Positions 9,090 through 16,155 of a DNA stretch of 18,692 nucleotides are shown here, piece after piece. Each line of letters begins with the position of its first letter. Position 1 is the stretch's first letter. The DNA comes from an uncultured Syntrophobacterales bacterium (GTDB lineage Bacteria > Desulfobacterota > Syntrophia > Syntrophales > UBA5619). The translations under genes were made by a program, and so were the position numbers. The notes beneath the pieces were generated by a model. That model ran no database searches. It saw only the letters and a list, made by a program, of their open reading frames with translations, and was not told the origin of the DNA. The stretch spans positions 1-18,692 of the forward strand of contig CAIUXU010000197.1 of the NCBI GenBank assembly GCA_903903205.1, read 5' to 3'.

Positions 9090-10313
9090 ATGGATTCCAT
9101 CCGGAAACAGTCGGCCTACCTGAAAACGCTTTTTTTTCTGCTTTTCATCGGCCTCGGAATCAGCTCGCCGTTTTTCGGCATCTTCTTCAAACACGTTATC
9201 GTCCATGCGGATGGCGCGCCCGCTATCGGGCTGATTGGGCTCATCTTCTTTGTGATGCCGCTGGTCAGCCTGATCGCGAACATCCCGGCGGGGATTCTGG
9301 CGGACAAATTCGATTCGGGAAAGCACCTGATCACCCTCTTCTGTTTTGGCGTCGCCCTCTTCGCAGCACTGATCGGGCTGGCCGGCGAAGATTTTGCGCG
9401 CGGCTGGACGGCAAACGGCAAATTCATCTACATCTTCGTCCTGCTGCTTTTTTTGAACGGCTTCTTCTATCCGATCATGCCCATGCTCGACGCAGAAACC
9501 CTGCAGTTCCTCAACAAACATTTCCGCAGGGAGTTCTACGGCGCTTACCGGGTGTTCGGAACCTACGGATGGAGTGTTTCCACGGTCCTGATGGGAGGCC
9601 TGCTCTTCTACCTTCACCACACCCCGCTGATCTTCTACTGCGCAGCGCTGGCGTTCGCCGTGCTGGGATTCGTCGCCTGGTCCGGAATCGAGGCCAGGCC
9701 GACGGCCGCTCCAATTCTCATCCCCTGGGGCCATCTGAAAAAAGATATCCTTTTCCGCTGGTTTCTGCTCTTCATTTTTCTGCACGGGGTGGTGACCACC
9801 TCCTCTTTCACCTACACCGGCTACTTTTTCGACGACGTGCTGAAGTCGCCGCTGGAGATCGGCTTTATCCTCGGAACCTGGGCGATCTTTGAAATCCCGG
9901 TGATGATGTTTTCGCGGGAGCTGATCGACCGGTTCGGAAACCGGTGGCTGATTGTAACCGGCCTGTTCTTGAGCGGAATCCGTCTGATTCTTTATTCGTT
10001 CTTCACCCTGGAGACGCCGTTTTTTTTGAAGTTCGCCGCCTCGCTGCTGCATGGACCCGGCTACGGTCTCTCCCAGCTCGGGATCATCGATTTCATCGAC
10101 CGGCGAGCCCATCCGGAGATGCGCGCCACCTATATGAACATTGCGACTGTGGCAAGAATGTCACTGGCTTCCGCCCTGGGTGGCATTCTGGGAAGCATGC
10201 TGATCGAGCGCTGGGGAGCTGCTTTCCTGATGCAATTCTGCGGCTGGGTAACCTTCACCATGATCTTCTTCTTCGTATTTCTGATCCGCAGGCATGGCGC
10301 AGCAAGGAGATGA
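9090..10313 (+). CDS. Major facilitator superfamily transporter (MFS_1-like)
   Basis: A 407-residue inner-membrane transporter with about 12 hydrophobic segments along its whole length. The loop after helix 2 carries ANIPAGILADKF, a variant of the MFS G-x-x-x-D-[RK] signature. The overall pattern resembles the LacY / nucleoside-permease-like MFS_1_like group, although the substrate cannot be predicted. It starts at ATG 7 bases after the usp stop without a strong ribosome binding site, which suits translation coupled to usp. A REP-like hairpin cluster follows the stop. Confidence 0.88.
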   Translation: MDSIRKQSAYLKTLFFLLFIGLGISSPFFGIFFKHVIVHADGAPAIGLIGLIFFVMPLVSLIANIPAGILADKFDSGKHLITLFCFGVALFAALIGLAGEDFARGWTANGKFIYIFVLLLFLNGFFYPIMPMLDAETLQFLNKHFRREFYGAYRVFGTYGWSVSTVLMGGLLFYLHHTPLIFYCAALAFAVLGFVAWSGIEARPTAAPILIPWGHLKKDILFRWFLLFIFLHGVVTTSSFTYTGYFFDDVLKSPLEIGFILGTWAIFEIPVMMFSRELIDRFGNRWLIVTGLFLSGIRLILYSFFTLETPFFLKFAASLLHGPGYGLSQLGIIDFIDRRAHPEMRATYMNIATVARMSLASALGGILGSMLIERWGAAFLMQFCGWVTFTMIFFFVFLIRRHGAARR

Positions 10314-10380
10314 TATTGCTAAATTCTATAAGAAGTTTGCAAAAGCGGCTGAAATCATGTAAATGTAACCCACGGATGAT

Positions 10381-10466
10381 GGAAAAAGGGGGGACAGCTC
10401 CCGGGAAAAAAGGGGGACAGCTCCCGATTTTTGCAGCAAAATTCGGGAGCTGTCCCCCCTTTTTCC
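10381..10466. repeat. REP-like inverted/direct repeat cluster
   Basis: Three copies of a G-tract unit containing GGGGGACAGCTCCCG lie within 86 bases. Two are direct (10381-10403 and 10404-10426) and one is inverted (10444-10466). The first and third are exact reverse complements over 23 bases. The second and third copies can fold into a long hairpin with one T-T mismatch and a CAG loop at 10434-10436. This structure is typical of REP elements mobilised by RAYT (TnpA_REP) transposases. It lies between the MFS gene and selD, so it may also stabilise or end the upstream transcript. Confidence 0.82.
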
Positions 10467-10488
10467 TGTCCCCATGGAGGGTGTGAAG

Positions 10489-11541
10489 ATGTCTATACTA
10501 TTTAAAAAGAAGACCTTGACGGGGCTCTCCCGCACCTGCGGTTGAGCTGCGAAAATTGGTCCGGCAGATTTGTCGGACGCGCTTAAGGCAATACAGCGGC
10601 CTCAAGATCCCAACCTTCTTGTGGGTTTTGAAACCTCCGATGACGCCGCAGTCTATCGGATGACCGATGATATTGCCTTCATCAGTACCGCGGATTTTAT
10701 TACACCGCCCGTGGACGACCCTTACTGGTTTGGCCAGATTGCCGCTGCCAATGCCCTGTCCGACGTGTACGCGATGGGAGGGAAACCTTGCACGGCCCTG
10801 AATCTGGTCATGTTTCCCAGCAAGCAGCTCGATATCGGCGTTTTAAAAGAAATCCTCCGAGGCGGATATGACAAGGTTTTCGAAGCAGGCGCATCCATTG
10901 CGGGTGGACACTCTGTTGATGACAACGAACCCAAATACGGGCTTGCCGTGACCGGGATTGTGCATCCGGGAAAGATTCTTACGAATTGCAGGGCCCGGGA
11001 GGGAGACGTATTGATTCTTACAAAACCTCTCGGAACAGGGGTTCTGTTTAATGCCTGTCGCTCCGGGAAGCTCCCCTGGCGTGATTTGGAACTCATCCTC
11101 CCGGAAGTGGCCTCTCTCAACAAAAAGGCCATCGAACTCGCCTTGGGATTTCATATCCATGCCTGTACGGATATCACCGGATTTGGAATGATCGGTCATG
11201 CGCTGGAGATGGCCAGGGGAAGCGGGCTTCGGATCAACCTCTTCTATGACAAATTGCCGCTTTACCCGAACGCGCTACCGATGTACCAAAAAGGGGAAAC
11301 AACCGGAAGCAATAAGGCGAACCGAAAATTGGCTGATGGGGACTTAAAATTGGAGCGAAGATTGTCCCGGGAGGAAGAAGAGATCCTCTTCGACCCTCAG
11401 ACATCGGGCGGTCTTTTGCTTTCGGTTCTCGCTGCGGAGGCGGAACAGCTTCTCACGACATTAAACAAGGCCGGTATCTCCTCCGCAACCCGGATTGGTG
11501 AAGTGGTCGCCGGTGCGCAGCCACATGTATGGGTTGTTTGA
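10489..11541 (+). CDS. selD: Selenophosphate synthetase, selenocysteine-containing
   Basis: Makes selenophosphate from selenide and ATP, the selenium donor for Sec-tRNA. The conserved body (AIRS-type: TSDDAAVY, GGHSVDDNEPKYGLAVTG, TDITGFGMIGHALEMA, FDPQTSGG) is intact. A reading that stops at TGA begins only at TTG 10570 and lacks the active-site loop. In the same frame, ATG 10489 with GGAGG 8 bases upstream reads MSILFKKKTLTGLSRTCG, then TGA at 10543-10545, then AAKIGPADL. Aligned on the essential Lys (Lys22 here, Lys20 in E. coli), the TGA falls on catalytic Cys17, so it should encode Sec19. A hairpin at 10559-10578 fits a SECIS. The full product is 350 residues. arsS follows 27 bases later. 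Confidence 0.93.
10543..10545 (+). other. selD: In-frame TGA read as selenocysteine in selD (Sec19)
   Basis: The TGA sits between TCG and AAKIG in an otherwise uninterrupted SelD frame. It takes the place of the catalytic Cys of SelD. Sec at this position is well known in SelD proteins such as that of Haemophilus influenzae. Confidence 0.92.
10559..10578 (+). promoter_or_regulatory. Bacterial SECIS hairpin of selD
   Basis: 10559-10566 pairs with 10571-10578 to give an 8-bp stem (one G-U wobble) closed by the four-base loop GATT. The loop begins after 21 intervening bases from the TGA, within the usual range for SelB-recognised bacterial SECIS elements, and it starts with a G as these loops often do. 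It lies inside the coding sequence. Confidence 0.8.
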
Positions 11542-11568
11542 TCAGAAAAACCTTAAGGATATTTCTGC

Positions 11569-12576
11569 ATGTACAGCCAGTCGGAATGCGCCGTTCAACC
11601 CTTGCCCGGGATGGGTGAACCCCGACCGTTCGGCGAAACAATCGCCGGTCACGGGCTCTTTGTGCAGCGGGAAAAAACGACCACGCTGCAGGTCAATGTT
11701 GGCCTCGTCTGCAATCTCCGCTGCAGCCACTGCCATCTCGATGCCGGTCCGGACCGGCGTGAGACGATGAATGCCGAAACGCTGTCCCAAGTTCTGTCGT
11801 ATGCGGCAAAAAACCGTTTTGAAACGATCGACATCACCGGGGGGGCGCCGGAGCTCCATGCGCAAATCAGGGAGATAATCGAAGGATTTGCGCCGCTGGC
11901 AAAAAGGGTTTTGCTGAGGACCAACCTCACCGCGCTGCATGGAGAGGCCTGGAAACGCCTGACACGGCTGTGCCAGGATCACGGCGTCATCATGATCGCC
12001 TCCTTTCCTTCGCTGAATTTGCATCAAACGGACGAACAACGGGGGAAAGGTGTCTTCAAGCGGATCATTGCCTCCCTGAGGGAACTGAATGCCATCGGCT
12101 ACGGCATTCCGGATACCGGTCTTGAACTGGATCTCGTTTCAAATCCGCCGAACGCCTTTCTGCCATCCCTTTCGCAGGCGCAGGTAGAAAAGCAGTTCCG
12201 TGACCTTCTGGACAGCAAATGGGGCATCTCCTTCCACCACCTTTTCCTGTTCGGCAACGTACCCCTCGGGAGGTTTCGCCGCCAGCTTGAGCAGACCGGA
12301 AATCTGGCCGGCTACCTCATGAAACTGAGCGACCGCTTCAACCCTGACTCCGTATCCTCCCTGATGTGCCGCAGCTTGATCTCCGTCGATTGGGATGGTT
12401 ATCTCCACGATTGCGACTTCAACCTGGCCCGCGGTCTTGACCTGGGAGGGGTAAGAACCCACATATCAGAGATGGACGGGGCGCCGATCTATGGAAGCCC
12501 GATTGCCACCGACAACCACTGTTACGCCTGCACGGCGGGAAGCGGCTTCACCTGAGGTGGAACCATGACCGCCTGA
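11569..12576 (+). CDS. arsS: Radical SAM selenoprotein ArsS (arsenosugar biosynthesis type)
   Basis: A radical SAM enzyme of the ArsS / rSAM-selenodomain family, linked in other bacteria to arsenosugar formation. The [4Fe-4S]-SAM motif is CNLRCSHC with Cys48, Cys52 and Cys55. The second Cys-rich part carries SLMCRSLISVDWDGYLHDCDFN-like spacing and ends HCYACTAGSGFT. Known Cys forms continue CTAGxGSSCxG, so the TGA at 12553-12555 falls on the conserved last Cys and should encode Sec329. The frame continues six codons (GGTMTA) to a true TGA at 12574-12576. This gives C318-x2-C321-x7-U329. AAGGA lies upstream of the ATG. A hairpin just after fits a SECIS. The arsenic substrate is inferred from the family; no arsM is in the window. 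Confidence 0.9.
12553..12555 (+). other. arsS: In-frame TGA read as selenocysteine in arsS (Sec329)
   Basis: The TGA occurs where the family has a conserved Cys, and the reading beyond it keeps the following Gly. The same family is known to contain both Sec and Cys forms. Confidence 0.88.
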
Positions 12577-12586
12577 GTTCAGGCGG
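12569..12586 (+). promoter_or_regulatory. Bacterial SECIS hairpin of arsS
   Basis: CCGCCTGA (12569-12576) pairs perfectly with TCAGGCGG (12579-12586) around GT, so with the last pair open the loop is AGTT. A GU in the apical loop is typical of bacterial SECIS. The loop G follows the Sec TGA after 21 bases, the same spacing as in selD. The real stop codon lies in its 5' arm, and the converging minus-strand gene ends 3 bases beyond. Confidence 0.82.
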
Positions 12587-12588
12587 CG

Positions 12589-13293
12589 TCATTCTTGTCC
12601 CAGGCGATTTTGCAGAAAGGTCATGGTCCGCGAACGGCTGAATGCGGTGTTTGCGTGCCTGGCCTGGAGGTTTTCCAGATCCTTCCCCGTATCGATATCA
12701 TGCCATACCGGCGCCAGGTGGATCCGATATTTCCGCGCCTGGAGGTGGTTCAAGGTATTTTCAAAGACGCTGTTTTCTCCCCAGCGCATTCCGCTGAAAA
12801 CAGCGGGATCAAACATCGCGGAGCGAAAGCCGATCAGATAGTAACCGCCGTCGAACGCGGGTCCGACAACGGCGTCCTGTCCGTTCTCCAGCGCCAGAAA
12901 GGCCTGATCGATAAACTCCGTGGTCAAATCCGGGGCGTCGCTCCCGATAAGAATGGCCGTGGAAAATCCCTTCGCAAAACAGGCGCGAAAAGCCTTTTCC
13001 ATCCGTTCTCCAAGCCCTTCTCCTTCCTGGGGGGAGTAGCAGTATCGAGCGCCAAATCGCTGCCTGATCTCCGTCTCCCTTTCCGCAGGGGTGAAAAAGA
13101 GCTCCAGATGGTAGCTTCCCGGCGCCAGCGCCTCCAGCAGATCGTCCACGAAATATCCATAAAGTTCCGCTGCGAACGGGTCGCCGCAAGTCTTGGCCAA
13201 CCTGGTTTTGACCTTGCCCGGCTCAGGGTAACGGAGAAAGACAACCAGGCAGCGGTTCGATTCCTTCGGAGAATGCAGCGCCATAACGGTCAT
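12589..13293 (-). CDS. rSAM/selenodomain-associated transferase 1 (TIGR04282-type, CofC/DUF2064-like)
   Basis: A 234-residue GT-A-fold nucleotidyl/glycosyltransferase-like protein. It opens with CLVVFLRYPEPGKVKTRLAK, a typical nucleotide-binding start of this family. GSDAPDLTTEFIDQAFLAL, then AVVGPAFDGGYYLIG, are the metal- and substrate-site motifs. The family is named for its association with the radical SAM selenoprotein encoded convergently here, and it is thought to take part in arsenosugar assembly. The start chosen is ATG 13293, two bases after the stop of the upstream transferase. An earlier in-frame ATG at 13362 lies inside that gene and is less likely; ATG 13284 is also possible. 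Confidence 0.88.
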   Translation of the reverse strand: MTVMALHSPKESNRCLVVFLRYPEPGKVKTRLAKTCGDPFAAELYGYFVDDLLEALAPGSYHLELFFTPAERETEIRQRFGARYCYSPQEGEGLGERMEKAFRACFAKGFSTAILIGSDAPDLTTEFIDQAFLALENGQDAVVGPAFDGGYYLIGFRSAMFDPAVFSGMRWGENSVFENTLNHLQARKYRIHLAPVWHDIDTGKDLENLQARHANTAFSRSRTMTFLQNRLGQE

Positions 13294-13295
13294 AC

Positions 13296-13991
13296 CTAGC
13301 GGTAAAAACGGGCGAGCCTCTCCGGTGCAACCCCGCAGAGGTAAAGGATAACCAGAAGCCAATTTCGCAATGTACCGAAAAGGATACCCTCTTTTTCCCA
13401 GCGGCGCGCCGAAGTGATCACCGGCTCCGGGGAAATGATGATTTTTCCCGCGTTACGTTTGATCCGCCGCATGAAATCCACATCTTCCATGATCGGGATC
13501 TCGCGGAACCCTCCGAGTCTCCAATAACAGGAGGTCCGGATGAAGATCGCCTGATCCCCGTACGGGATTTTCATCAAGCGTGACCGCAGGTTGGCCACCG
13601 TTTCGATGACCCGGAAGGCCGCCCGTGGGGAATCGATACGCAGAGAGAAGGCGCCGCCGACGCAGCTTTCGTCGCGCATCGCTTCGGCGAGCCGTTCAAA
13701 GGCGGAGGTCGGCAGAATGGTGTCCGCATGGAGGAAGAGCAAAACATCGCCCTTGGCGCTTGCCGCGCCCCGGTTAAACTGTCTGCCCCGGCCTTTTTCG
13801 GAACAGAGTTTCTGCACCGTGTTGTCCCGTATCGCCGCAACGGTTTCCGCTTCCGCCTGCCCATCGACTACGATAATCTCCGCGGTATCCCCACCTTTCA
13901 GAAGGCGGACGGCTTGAATCGTTTCATTGATGATGGCCGATTCGCAAAATACGGGAATGATCACCGAAACGCGACACCCCAGTTTTTTCAC
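13296..13991 (-). CDS. rSAM/selenodomain-associated transferase 2 (TIGR04283-type family 2 glycosyltransferase)
   Basis: A 231-residue GT2 glycosyltransferase. SVIIPVFCESAIINETI is the N-terminal nucleotide-sugar strand, EIIVVDGQ the next, and LLFLHADT the DxD-like metal site. GDQAIFIRTSCYWRLGGF and EDVDFMRRIKR give the acceptor and catalytic-Asp region. A hydrophobic C-terminus suggests membrane association. It is the standard partner of transferase 1 and the ArsS selenoprotein. The start is GTG 13991, placed by AGGAGG five bases upstream. The open frame extends 90 codons further upstream to 14261, but that part is antisense shadow of the flavin reductase gene. Transferase 1 follows directly, so the two are co-transcribed. 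Confidence 0.9.
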   Translation of the reverse strand: MKKLGCRVSVIIPVFCESAIINETIQAVRLLKGGDTAEIIVVDGQAEAETVAAIRDNTVQKLCSEKGRGRQFNRGAASAKGDVLLFLHADTILPTSAFERLAEAMRDESCVGGAFSLRIDSPRAAFRVIETVANLRSRLMKIPYGDQAIFIRTSCYWRLGGFREIPIMEDVDFMRRIKRNAGKIIISPEPVITSARRWEKEGILFGTLRNWLLVILYLCGVAPERLARFYR

Positions 13992-14094
13992 TGCAACCTC
14001 CTGACCCAAGGTGAAAAGCGACGACAAGCTGTTTTCCTTCCCGGTTAGGAGGTCCTCTGGGGGAATGTTACAGGCTTTCCAAGGTCGTTTCGAT

Positions 14095-14685
14095 TCAGCG
14101 GCTACGTTTCCGGACGGAGAAACCAAATTTCCCGATGCGGCGCCCAAGCACGAAATACTCCCCGTGGGCGTAGGCGAGCAGGCCGCATTTCTCCAGCCGG
14201 AGGCGCCCCTTGCCGTCCAGCAGATCGGCGGAGACCTGCACGGCGACCACCTCCGCCACAAACATCGTATGCGTGCCCAGCACCAGGGACTCTTTTACCC
14301 GGCATTCAATGTTGATTGGGCACTCCAGCACGATCGGTGGACTGACCTTCAGGGCCAGGGCCGGCGTCAGCCCCGCACCGGCAAACTTGTCCTCGCTGCG
14401 GCCGGATACCACGCCGCACCAGTCCACCGCCCTCGCCTGCTTGAGTGAGGGGACGTTCACCACAAATTCACGTGTGGTTCGGATAATCTCAAAAGAATAG
14501 CGTTCGGGCCGGACGGAGATCGACAGCATGGGCGGATCGCTGCAGACGTTTCCCGCCCACGCGATCGTAATCAGATTTTGCTTCCACCCCTTCGTCCCGC
14601 CGCAGCTCACCAGGACCGGCGGCGCCGGAGAGAGGACGTTTCCTGGTTTCCATGATTGTTTTTCGATGCCTTCCCTCTTTGCCAT
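14095..14685 (-). CDS. Flavin reductase domain protein (FMN-binding split barrel)
   Basis: A 196-residue cytosolic flavoprotein of the flavin-reductase-like / flavoredoxin group. Recognisable segments are NLITIAWAGNVCSDPPMLSI and SVRPERYSFEII, then TREFVVNVPS, typical of the FMN-binding barrel, and GTHTMFVAEVVAV in the second half. Such proteins bind FMN and pass electrons from NAD(P)H or ferredoxin to flavins or other acceptors in anaerobes. The start ATG has AAAGGA 9 bases upstream. It lies 103 bases upstream of the transferase pair on the same strand, so a functional link is possible but unproven. Confidence 0.88.
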   Translation of the reverse strand: MAKREGIEKQSWKPGNVLSPAPPVLVSCGGTKGWKQNLITIAWAGNVCSDPPMLSISVRPERYSFEIIRTTREFVVNVPSLKQARAVDWCGVVSGRSEDKFAGAGLTPALALKVSPPIVLECPINIECRVKESLVLGTHTMFVAEVVAVQVSADLLDGKGRLRLEKCGLLAYAHGEYFVLGRRIGKFGFSVRKRSR

Positions 14686-14713
14686 GCCGCAACGTCCTTT
14701 CTCCCCTAAGAAA

Positions 14714-14738
14714 GTGCTGAGTGCTGAGTGCTGAGTGC
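14714..14738. repeat. Short tandem repeat, 7-base unit GTGCTGA
   Basis: Three full copies and a partial fourth of GTGCTGA run without mismatch. The last copy forms a 6-bp hairpin CTGAGT/ACTCAG (14731-14748) with the sequence beyond. The repeat lies in the 82-base gap between the GlcG-like gene and the flavin reductase gene and could affect transcript ending or vary in copy number. Confidence 0.85.
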
Positions 14739-14767
14739 TTTTACTCAGTCCTCAGAACTTTTTTCCC

Positions 14768-15196
14768 TCACTTCTTCAGCCTCTCCATCAGCGCATCCAC
14801 CCCGGCCTGCGAAACCACTTCATCCTGATCACAGTGGCCCGAGCTGCATCCGATGCCGCCGACAATCTGGCCGTCGCAAAAAACGGGGAGTCCGCCGGCA
14901 ACGATCATGAAGCGTCCCTGGTTGCTCACATGGATGCCGTATGATGGTCCGCCCGGCTGGCTGGTCTGGCCGTAGGCCCGCGTTGATTTGCGCGCCGCCG
15001 CCGCCGTAAAGGCCTTGCTGATCGCGATATCGATGCTGGTGATCCGCGCATTGTCCATGCGGTGAAACATCAGCAGTGCGCCGCCGTCGTCGGTGATCGC
15101 AATGTCCATATCGACGCCGATCTCATGCGCCTTGGCCTCTGCCGCGCCCATCATCACGCGGGCATCGTCGAGGGTAAGTCTGGGAACCATTTTCAT
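14768..15196 (-). CDS. GlcG/HbpS-family heme-binding-like protein (DUF336)
   Basis: A 142-residue single-domain protein of the GlcG/HbpS family. Diagnostic parts are ITDDGGALLMFHRMDNA, SKAFTAAAARKSTRAYGQ and IVAGGLPVFCDGQIVGGIGC, followed by SGHCDQDEVVSQAGVDAL. Some members bind heme, corrinoid or small acids; others accompany catabolic enzymes with an unknown role. The start ATG 15196 has AGGAGG six bases upstream. It is 19 bases after the 3-hydroxyacyl-CoA dehydrogenase gene and is probably in the same operon, which hints at a role in acid or CoA-thioester metabolism, not heme uptake. Confidence 0.9.
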   Translation of the reverse strand: MKMVPRLTLDDARVMMGAAEAKAHEIGVDMDIAITDDGGALLMFHRMDNARITSIDIAISKAFTAAAARKSTRAYGQTSQPGGPSYGIHVSNQGRFMIVAGGLPVFCDGQIVGGIGCSSGHCDQDEVVSQAGVDALMERLKK

Positions 15197-15215
15197 GATA
15201 AACCTCCTGATTTAT

Positions 15216-16103
15216 TTATAGGTTGATGTCCGTTCGCGGTTTTTTCTCACCGCCCGTGTAGTCGTACCACCCCTTGCCCGTCTTGCGTCCCAGGTCGCCC
15301 GAGGCAACGAGCTTCCGGAGGGAAAGGGCGGGCCGCCATTTGGGATCCTTGAAGTTTTCCCAGAGGGTCTCCGCGACGGCAAGCCCGATATCGAGGCCGA
15401 CAAAATCCCCCAGCTCAAACGGCCCCATCGGATGGCCCAGGCCAAACTTCAGCGCCTTGTCGATATCCTCAATTGTGGCGACCCCTTCCGCAAGACAGTT
15501 GTACACCTCATTGCGCAACGCCGCATTGACGCGGTTCACCAGGAATCCCGGTCCGTCCTTGACGAATACACCGACCTTTCCGATCCTGTCGGTGATCTCC
15601 TTGATGGTCTGGACCGTCCCATCCGCCGTCTTGAGCCCCTGGATAATCTCCACCAGTTTCATAACCGGCACAGGGCTGAAAAAGTGCATACCCGCGAACC
15701 GGTCCGGCCGCTTTGTCGCCGTCGCCAGCTCCGTAATCGGAATGGATGAGGTGTTGCTGACAAAAAGGACGTGCGGAGGGCAAATCTCCTCCAGTTGCCG
15801 ATAGAGGTCCATCTTCACCTGTTTGTTCTCGATGATCGCCTCAATGACGAGATCGCAATCCTTTGCCGAGGTCAGTTCCGTCGTCGCGATGATCCGCCCC
15901 AGGGTCGCCGCCTTGTCCGCCTCGGTGATCTTGCCTTTGGCGACACTTCCGGCCAGGTTCTTCTCGATGACGGCCACCCCATTCCGGGTGAATTCCTCTG
16001 TAATATCCCTTAGCGCCACGTCATATCCCGCGGCAGCCATCACCTGCGCGATGCCGGACCCCATGAATCCGGCGCCGATCACCATGATCCGCTTGATCTC
16101 CAC
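15216..16103 (-). CDS. 3-hydroxyacyl-CoA (3-hydroxybutyryl-CoA) dehydrogenase
   Basis: A 295-residue NAD(P)-dependent oxidoreductase interconverting 3-hydroxyacyl-CoA and 3-ketoacyl-CoA. The Rossmann motif GAGFMG starts at residue 10. Catalytic and substrate residues are in place: Ser119 in NTSS, His140 in MHFFSPVP, Glu152 in KLVEIIQG and Asn190 in GPGFLVNRVN. The C-terminal helical domain contains FGLGHPMGPFELGDFVGLD. Length is normal for the stand-alone enzyme. The start is GTG 16103, with AGGAGG upstream. In a syntrophic or fermentative anaerobe it would act in butyrate or aromatic-acid breakdown. The thiolase gene that should supply the next step lies just upstream but is broken. Confidence 0.95.
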   Translation of the reverse strand: MEIKRIMVIGAGFMGSGIAQVMAAAGYDVALRDITEEFTRNGVAVIEKNLAGSVAKGKITEADKAATLGRIIATTELTSAKDCDLVIEAIIENKQVKMDLYRQLEEICPPHVLFVSNTSSIPITELATATKRPDRFAGMHFFSPVPVMKLVEIIQGLKTADGTVQTIKEITDRIGKVGVFVKDGPGFLVNRVNAALRNEVYNCLAEGVATIEDIDKALKFGLGHPMGPFELGDFVGLDIGLAVAETLWENFKDPKWRPALSLRKLVASGDLGRKTGKGWYDYTGGEKKPRTDINL

Positions 16104-16155
16104 GTTCCTTCCTCCTTGATTATGCCGTATCCGCTCGCAATTGATTTGGCTCCCT

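Noticed and set aside
8159..9100. A 313-codon minus-strand open frame opposite the universal stress protein gene
   Set aside because: It is fully covered by the Usp gene, whose two domains and ATP motif are clear.
9042..10112. A 356-codon minus-strand open frame opposite the MFS gene
   Set aside because: Antisense of a hydrophobic membrane protein gives this kind of charged Gln/Glu/Asp-rich translation. No motif or ribosome binding site supports it.
10381..10466. CRISPR array
   Set aside because: There are only three units in mixed orientation with no regular spacers, so a REP-like element explains it.
12569..12600. The hairpin after arsS as a rho-independent terminator
   Set aside because: There is no T-run on either strand after the stem, while the spacing from TGA and the GU loop fit a SECIS much better.
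13992..14261. A 90-codon N-terminal extension of the transferase 2 frame
   Set aside because: It overlaps the end of the flavin reductase gene in another frame, and a strong AGGAGG sits just before GTG 13991.
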